Positions 5,446 through 8,426 of a stretch of DNA of 8,426 nucleotides are shown in pieces. Made by a program: the position numbers and the translations under genes. The DNA is taken from contig LKMS01000060.1 of NCBI GenBank assembly GCA_001563965.1, forward strand, positions 1-8,426. The letters are read 5' to 3'. Origin of the DNA: Haloferacaceae archaeon PL-Br10_E2g29. GTDB lineage: Archaea; Halobacteriota; Halobacteria; Halobacteriales; Haloferacaceae. The notes under the pieces are model-generated. The model worked only from the letters and a program-made list of their open reading frames with translations, was not told the origin of the DNA and searched no databases. Position 1 is the stretch's first letter. Every line of letters starts with the position of its first letter.

Positions 5446-6410
5446 AGTAGTCGGGCTCCCGTGTGTCGGGTCGTGGTTTCGATTAGTGTGCCGTCTCGTT
5501 CGCTCCAGCGATCGCGGACTGCTGCCAACGACTCAGTGTCGCCGACGGCGACGACGCTCGGGCCGGTTCCCGAGAGCGACACGCCTGTGGCGTGATCCAT
5601 TGCCTCAACGGCCGGGTCGGCCGAAAAGCCGAGCGCCGCCGCGTAGGCCAGTCCGTTGACCGTCATCGCCTCGCCAAAGCGGCCCTCGAGCGCCAACTCG
5701 CAGACGAGGTCGGCCATCGGCGCAATCTCGTGACAGCGCCCCACATCGGCGTCGGCGCTGTAGGCACGCTCGGGCGGCGTCCAGACGAGCACGTCCCACT
5801 CGCGTTCCTCGCGGGCGAGCAGCGCGTCTTCGGTGTTGTCGGTGACGACGACGCCGCCGACCATGCTCGCGCTCGCGTCGTCGAACGCGCCGGTGATCGT
5901 CACGCCGACATCGCGGGCGGCGGCGACGCCGATTCGGCAGGCGTCGAGAAAGGTGATACCGTCGGTGAGGTCGGCCGGGTCGACGTCGGTATCGACCGCA
6001 TTGTTCCCGTTTTCGGACGTGTCGCTTTCGCCACCATCGGCGTCAGCGACTTCGGTCGCACCGCGCGGATCGACGACGTCGACACCGAGCGCATCTAGCG
6101 TCGCCACCACGGTCGCGTTGGCCGCGGCGCTTGAACTTTTGAGGCCGGCGGCCATCGGCACGTCACTTTCGGTGCGGACGACGCCGCCCTGGTCGTCGCC
6201 GAATCGCTCGACAACGCGTTCGACACAGCGTTCGATCAGGCGCGTGTCGCCGTCGGGTTCGCCCGCAATCTCACCGGAGACGCGCGGCTCGTCGTTGCTG
6301 AGCGAAACGGTTGCGCGGGTTTCGATGTCGATCGCAAAGGCGGCTCCACGGCCGGTTGCCAGCGCGTTGAGCACGGTGCCAGCGCCGGGGGCCGCGGCTG
6401 CTCCCTTCAT
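5442..6410 (-). CDS. aroK: Archaeal shikimate kinase, GHMP-kinase type
   Basis: A 322-residue GHMP-superfamily kinase that phosphorylates shikimate to shikimate 3-phosphate. It is the archaeal replacement for the P-loop AroK/AroL enzymes. The ATP-binding motif PMAAGLKSSSAAAN is at residues 85-98, the N-terminal GAAAAPGAGTVLNALATGRGAAFAID matches the substrate-side strand, and the C-terminal GHMP motif SLSGTGPSVVAVG is at 278-290. Residues 118-150 are an Asp/Asn/Ser/Gly-rich low-complexity insertion. The ATG at 6410 has a TTTTAT box about 26 bases upstream, so I expect a leaderless mRNA carrying both this gene and aroQ, whose start overlaps the stop by 4 bases. The aroQ partner supports shikimate kinase over homoserine kinase or other GHMP members. 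Some annotations use the name shikimate kinase II or aroK2. Confidence 0.88.
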   Translation of the reverse strand: MKGAAAAPGAGTVLNALATGRGAAFAIDIETRATVSLSNDEPRVSGEIAGEPDGDTRLIERCVERVVERFGDDQGGVVRTESDVPMAAGLKSSSAAANATVVATLDALGVDVVDPRGATEVADADGGESDTSENGNNAVDTDVDPADLTDGITFLDACRIGVAAARDVGVTITGAFDDASASMVGGVVVTDNTEDALLAREEREWDVLVWTPPERAYSADADVGRCHEIAPMADLVCELALEGRFGEAMTVNGLAYAAALGFSADPAVEAMDHATGVSLSGTGPSVVAVGDTESLAAVRDRWSERDGTLIETTTRHTGARLL

Positions 6411-6432
6411 ATCGGTACCGCCGAGAGGACTG

Positions 6433-6438
6433 ATAAAA
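6433..6438 (-). promoter_or_regulatory. TATA box of the shikimate kinase-aroQ operon
   Basis: Read on the minus strand this is TTTTAT, centred about 26 bases before the shikimate kinase ATG, with no Shine-Dalgarno between. It is in the 78-base gap behind purE, indicating separate transcription from purKE. Confidence 0.55.
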
Positions 6439-6488
6439 GGTGTGGCGGTTTGCGTCAGCGTCGTGGTGACTGCTCGTCGCCAGACTCG

Positions 6489-7112
6489 TTACGTGCTGCG
6501 CTCGCGAAACGCGTCGATGCCGAGGTCGTGCAACGCTTTCGAGACGTCGCCAACGCCGCCCTGCAGCGAGTCGTGATACTCGACGAGCGCGCGCTCGATT
6601 GCGTCGTGTTCGCGGGCAAGAATCTGGCCCGCAGACAGCCCCGCGTTGAACGATTTACCGGCGTCGACCGCCGTGATCGGCGCACCCGTCGGCATCCCGA
6701 TGACGCTGTCGACGGACTTCTCTTGAACCGGCACACCGATCACCGGAATCGGGTAGGCAATCGACGCGGTCATGTTCGGGAGGTCGGCGGATTTGCCGCC
6801 CGCGCCGGCGATGATCACGTCGATTGCGCGGTCGGCGGCGCTCTCGCCGTAGGCGTACATGAGTTCGGGTGTGCGATGCGCGGAGACAACGTAGCTCTCG
6901 AAGGTGAAGCGGCTGTCGGGCGGATGCTCGAAGTCGGTCTGTTCGGCAAAGCCGAGCGTTTCGAGCGCCTCATACGCGCCGGCCATCACGTCGAGATCCG
7001 AGTCCGACCCCATGATGATTCCCACATCGGGCGTCGTCTCCGGCGCTGCCTCGGCGGCGGCTTCGGCTTCGAGTCGATCAATGAGTTCCTGCACTTCGGG
7101 AGCGGTGGTCAT
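6489..7112 (-). CDS. purE: 5-(carboxyamino)imidazole ribonucleotide mutase (PurE)
   Basis: A 207-residue protein that moves the carboxyl group of N5-CAIR, made by PurK, to give CAIR in de novo purine synthesis. The signature is GIIMGSDSDLDVM (residues 31-43), VVSAHRTPELM with the active-site His79 (75-85), AGAGGKSADLPNM (102-114), IPVIGVPV, and NAGLSAGQIL. An extension of about 28 residues precedes the core, part of it an Ala/Glu helix. About ten extra residues (EHPPDSRFTF) sit before the SAHRT strand, and the usual GGAAHLPGM reads GGKSADLPNM. The gene follows purK by 27 bases on the same strand, so they are probably one operon; no clear ribosome binding site precedes the ATG. The PurK partner supports the class I mutase reaction rather than direct AIR carboxylation. 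Confidence 0.92.
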   Translation of the reverse strand: MTTAPEVQELIDRLEAEAAAEAAPETTPDVGIIMGSDSDLDVMAGAYEALETLGFAEQTDFEHPPDSRFTFESYVVSAHRTPELMYAYGESAADRAIDVIIAGAGGKSADLPNMTASIAYPIPVIGVPVQEKSVDSVIGMPTGAPITAVDAGKSFNAGLSAGQILAREHDAIERALVEYHDSLQGGVGDVSKALHDLGIDAFRERST

Positions 7113-7139
7113 TGGCTACTTACTGTGTCGTCGGCACCC

Positions 7140-8342
7140 TTACTGTTGCGATGCCGACCGCGATTGGTCGGCTGTCACGTCGACAAACGTCAGCTCGTCG
7201 CGGAGCGATTCGGCGCGTTCGACGAGTGCGTCGTCGACAGCGTCGCCCTCGCCGGCGGCCGGATCGGTGACGGTCACGTGGCCCATTTTGCGGAGCGGCC
7301 GAACCTGTGTTTTGCCGTACCAGTGCAGATGCGCGTTCGACGCGTCGAGCACGCGGTCGACGTTGTACAGCGTCGCCTCGGCGGGCTCGTCGACATCGCC
7401 GAGAATATTGGCTGACACGGTCGGCTCGCGGAGTTCGGTCGGGCCGAGCGGCCAGCCAAGCACGGCGCGAACGTGGTTTTCGAACTGCGAGGTTCGGGAA
7501 CCCTCGATCGTCCAGTGACCCGAGTTGTGCGGGCGCGGCGCGATCTCGTTGACGAGGATTTCGCCTTTTTTGGTCTCGAACAGTTCGATGCCGTAGGCGC
7601 CCCAGCCGTCGAGAAAGTCGAGCACCTCGGTGGCAACATCGCGGGCGCGGTCGAGAACCGCGTCGTCGCTGCGGGCCGGCGAGACGCTCGCTCGCAGAAT
7701 TTCGTCCGCGTGAATCGTCTCGGTGACGGGATACGTCGCAACGCCGTCAGCTCCTTTTACACCGATTACCGACACCTCGCGTTCGAACGGCACGAACGAT
7801 TCGGCCATCGTGTCGACACCGAGTTCGTCGAGTGCGGCCGCCGCCTCGCTCGGCTCGTGAACGGGCGTGTTTCCGCGGCCGTCGTAGCCGCCCTCGCGGG
7901 CTTTGAGCATCACGCCATCGAGTTCCTCGACGACGAGTTTGAGATCTTTTTCGCCGCCGATGCCGATGAACTCGGGAACCGGAATGCCGGCGTCCGCCAG
8001 CGCCTCCTTCTGGACGAGTTTGTCCTGAATCGTTCGGAGCGTTTTCGGATCGGGATTGACCGGGATGTCGTGCTTCGCGGCAACCGATTCGAGCACGTCC
8101 GGGTCGGCGAGTTCGATTTCGTAGGTCAACACGTCGCTCACGGTGGCGAGCTCGTCGATTGCGTCGCGGTCGTCGAACTCGCCGACGATCTGGTCGCGGG
8201 CGACGACCGAGGCGGGACACCGCGGCGTTGGGTCGAGAACGATCACTTCGACGCCGAGCGGCGCGGCGGCCTCGGCGAGCATCCGACCGAGTTGGCCGCC
8301 GCCGACGACGCCCAGCGTCGGGCCGGGCAGCGTGACTGTCAT
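7140..8342 (-). CDS. purK: 5-(carboxyamino)imidazole ribonucleotide synthase, ATPase subunit (PurK)
   Basis: A 400-residue ATP-grasp enzyme that makes N5-CAIR from AIR, ATP and bicarbonate. Motifs in order are the N-terminal Rossmann-like GVVGGGQLGRMLAEAA (residues 11-26), VLTYEIE (71-77), the ATP-grasp loop LKAREGGYDGRGN (146-158), ESFVPFEREVSVI (181-193), the metal-binding NEIAPRPHNSGHWTIE (265-280) and TSQFENHVRAVLG, and the C-terminal GKTQVRPLRKMGHVTV (343-358). The ATG at 8342 is chosen because it begins right before the core and has a TTATTG box about 26 bases upstream; a TTG at 8381 would add 13 unconserved residues and bury that box. It is first in a purK-purE operon. All expected PurK sections are present and nothing looks broken. 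Confidence 0.95.
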   Translation of the reverse strand: MTVTLPGPTLGVVGGGQLGRMLAEAAAPLGVEVIVLDPTPRCPASVVARDQIVGEFDDRDAIDELATVSDVLTYEIELADPDVLESVAAKHDIPVNPDPKTLRTIQDKLVQKEALADAGIPVPEFIGIGGEKDLKLVVEELDGVMLKAREGGYDGRGNTPVHEPSEAAAALDELGVDTMAESFVPFEREVSVIGVKGADGVATYPVTETIHADEILRASVSPARSDDAVLDRARDVATEVLDFLDGWGAYGIELFETKKGEILVNEIAPRPHNSGHWTIEGSRTSQFENHVRAVLGWPLGPTELREPTVSANILGDVDEPAEATLYNVDRVLDASNAHLHWYGKTQVRPLRKMGHVTVTDPAAGEGDAVDDALVERAESLRDELTFVDVTADQSRSASQQ

Positions 8343-8365
8343 ACGCGACCGATTTTGTCGCCGGA

Positions 8366-8371
8366 CAATAA
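8366..8371 (-). promoter_or_regulatory. Putative TATA box of the purK-purE operon
   Basis: Read on the minus strand this is TTATTG, about 24-29 bases before the purK ATG, inside CCCTTATTGTCC. There is no Shine-Dalgarno before the ATG, so a leaderless transcript is likely. The last 45 bases of the window (8382-8426) show no gene I can support. Confidence 0.45.
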
Positions 8372-8426
8372 GGGTTCCCAAGCGCGAAGCCGCGACGGCG
8401 CGTCGCTCGTCAGCCCGCAGCCGTCA

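Noticed and set aside
6450..7415. A 321-codon open frame on the plus strand across purE and the end of purK
   Set aside because: It is Arg/Gly/Val/Asp-rich with no family motifs, crosses the purK-purE junction, and is antisense to two well-supported enzymes.
8382..8426. Possible end of another gene at the right edge
   Set aside because: Forty-five bases are too few to establish a frame or family.

Overview
The window looks like a haloarchaeal chromosome segment. It is GC-rich, its proteins are strongly acidic (Asp/Glu-rich with few Lys), and several genes lack a Shine-Dalgarno but have an AT-rich TATA-like box about 25-28 bases before the ATG, the usual leaderless haloarchaeal arrangement. 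The enzymes are also haloarchaeal in style: a GHMP-type archaeal shikimate kinase, acidic low-complexity insertions, and a purK-purE pair. I cannot name the genus from sequence alone.

Region by region: positions 1-2140 hold a plus-strand operon for p-aminobenzoate (folate branch): the 3' end of pabB, then pabA and pabC, each joined by a 4-base start/stop overlap. A stand-alone Rieske [2Fe-2S] protein (2242-2661), a beta-class carbonic anhydrase (2717-3400) and a ten-helix EamA/DMT transporter (3490-4398) follow on the same strand. A compact MazE-like/MazF-like toxin-antitoxin module (4568-5150) comes next, in a stretch that is clearly lower in G+C at its start. The remainder is on the minus strand: aroQ (chorismate mutase) translationally coupled behind the archaeal shikimate kinase (5152-6410), then purE and purK (6489-8342).

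Metabolically the window is mostly housekeeping. Shikimate kinase feeds the common aromatic pathway, and chorismate mutase (towards Phe/Tyr) and PabABC (towards pABA) both draw on chorismate. PurK and PurE together carry out the carboxylation of AIR in purine synthesis.

The non-routine part is the toxin-antitoxin module. It sits exactly between two copies of the 3' end of aroQ: the functional one at 5152-5178 and a short diverged relic at 4442-4468, on the same strand and 710 bases away, just behind the transporter. The relic still reads as the last eight codons plus stop of aroQ, with differences almost only at third codon positions. This suggests that the module entered at the aroQ 3' end, with one copy of the tail displaced. 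No tRNA, rRNA, CRISPR array, transposase or integrase is visible.
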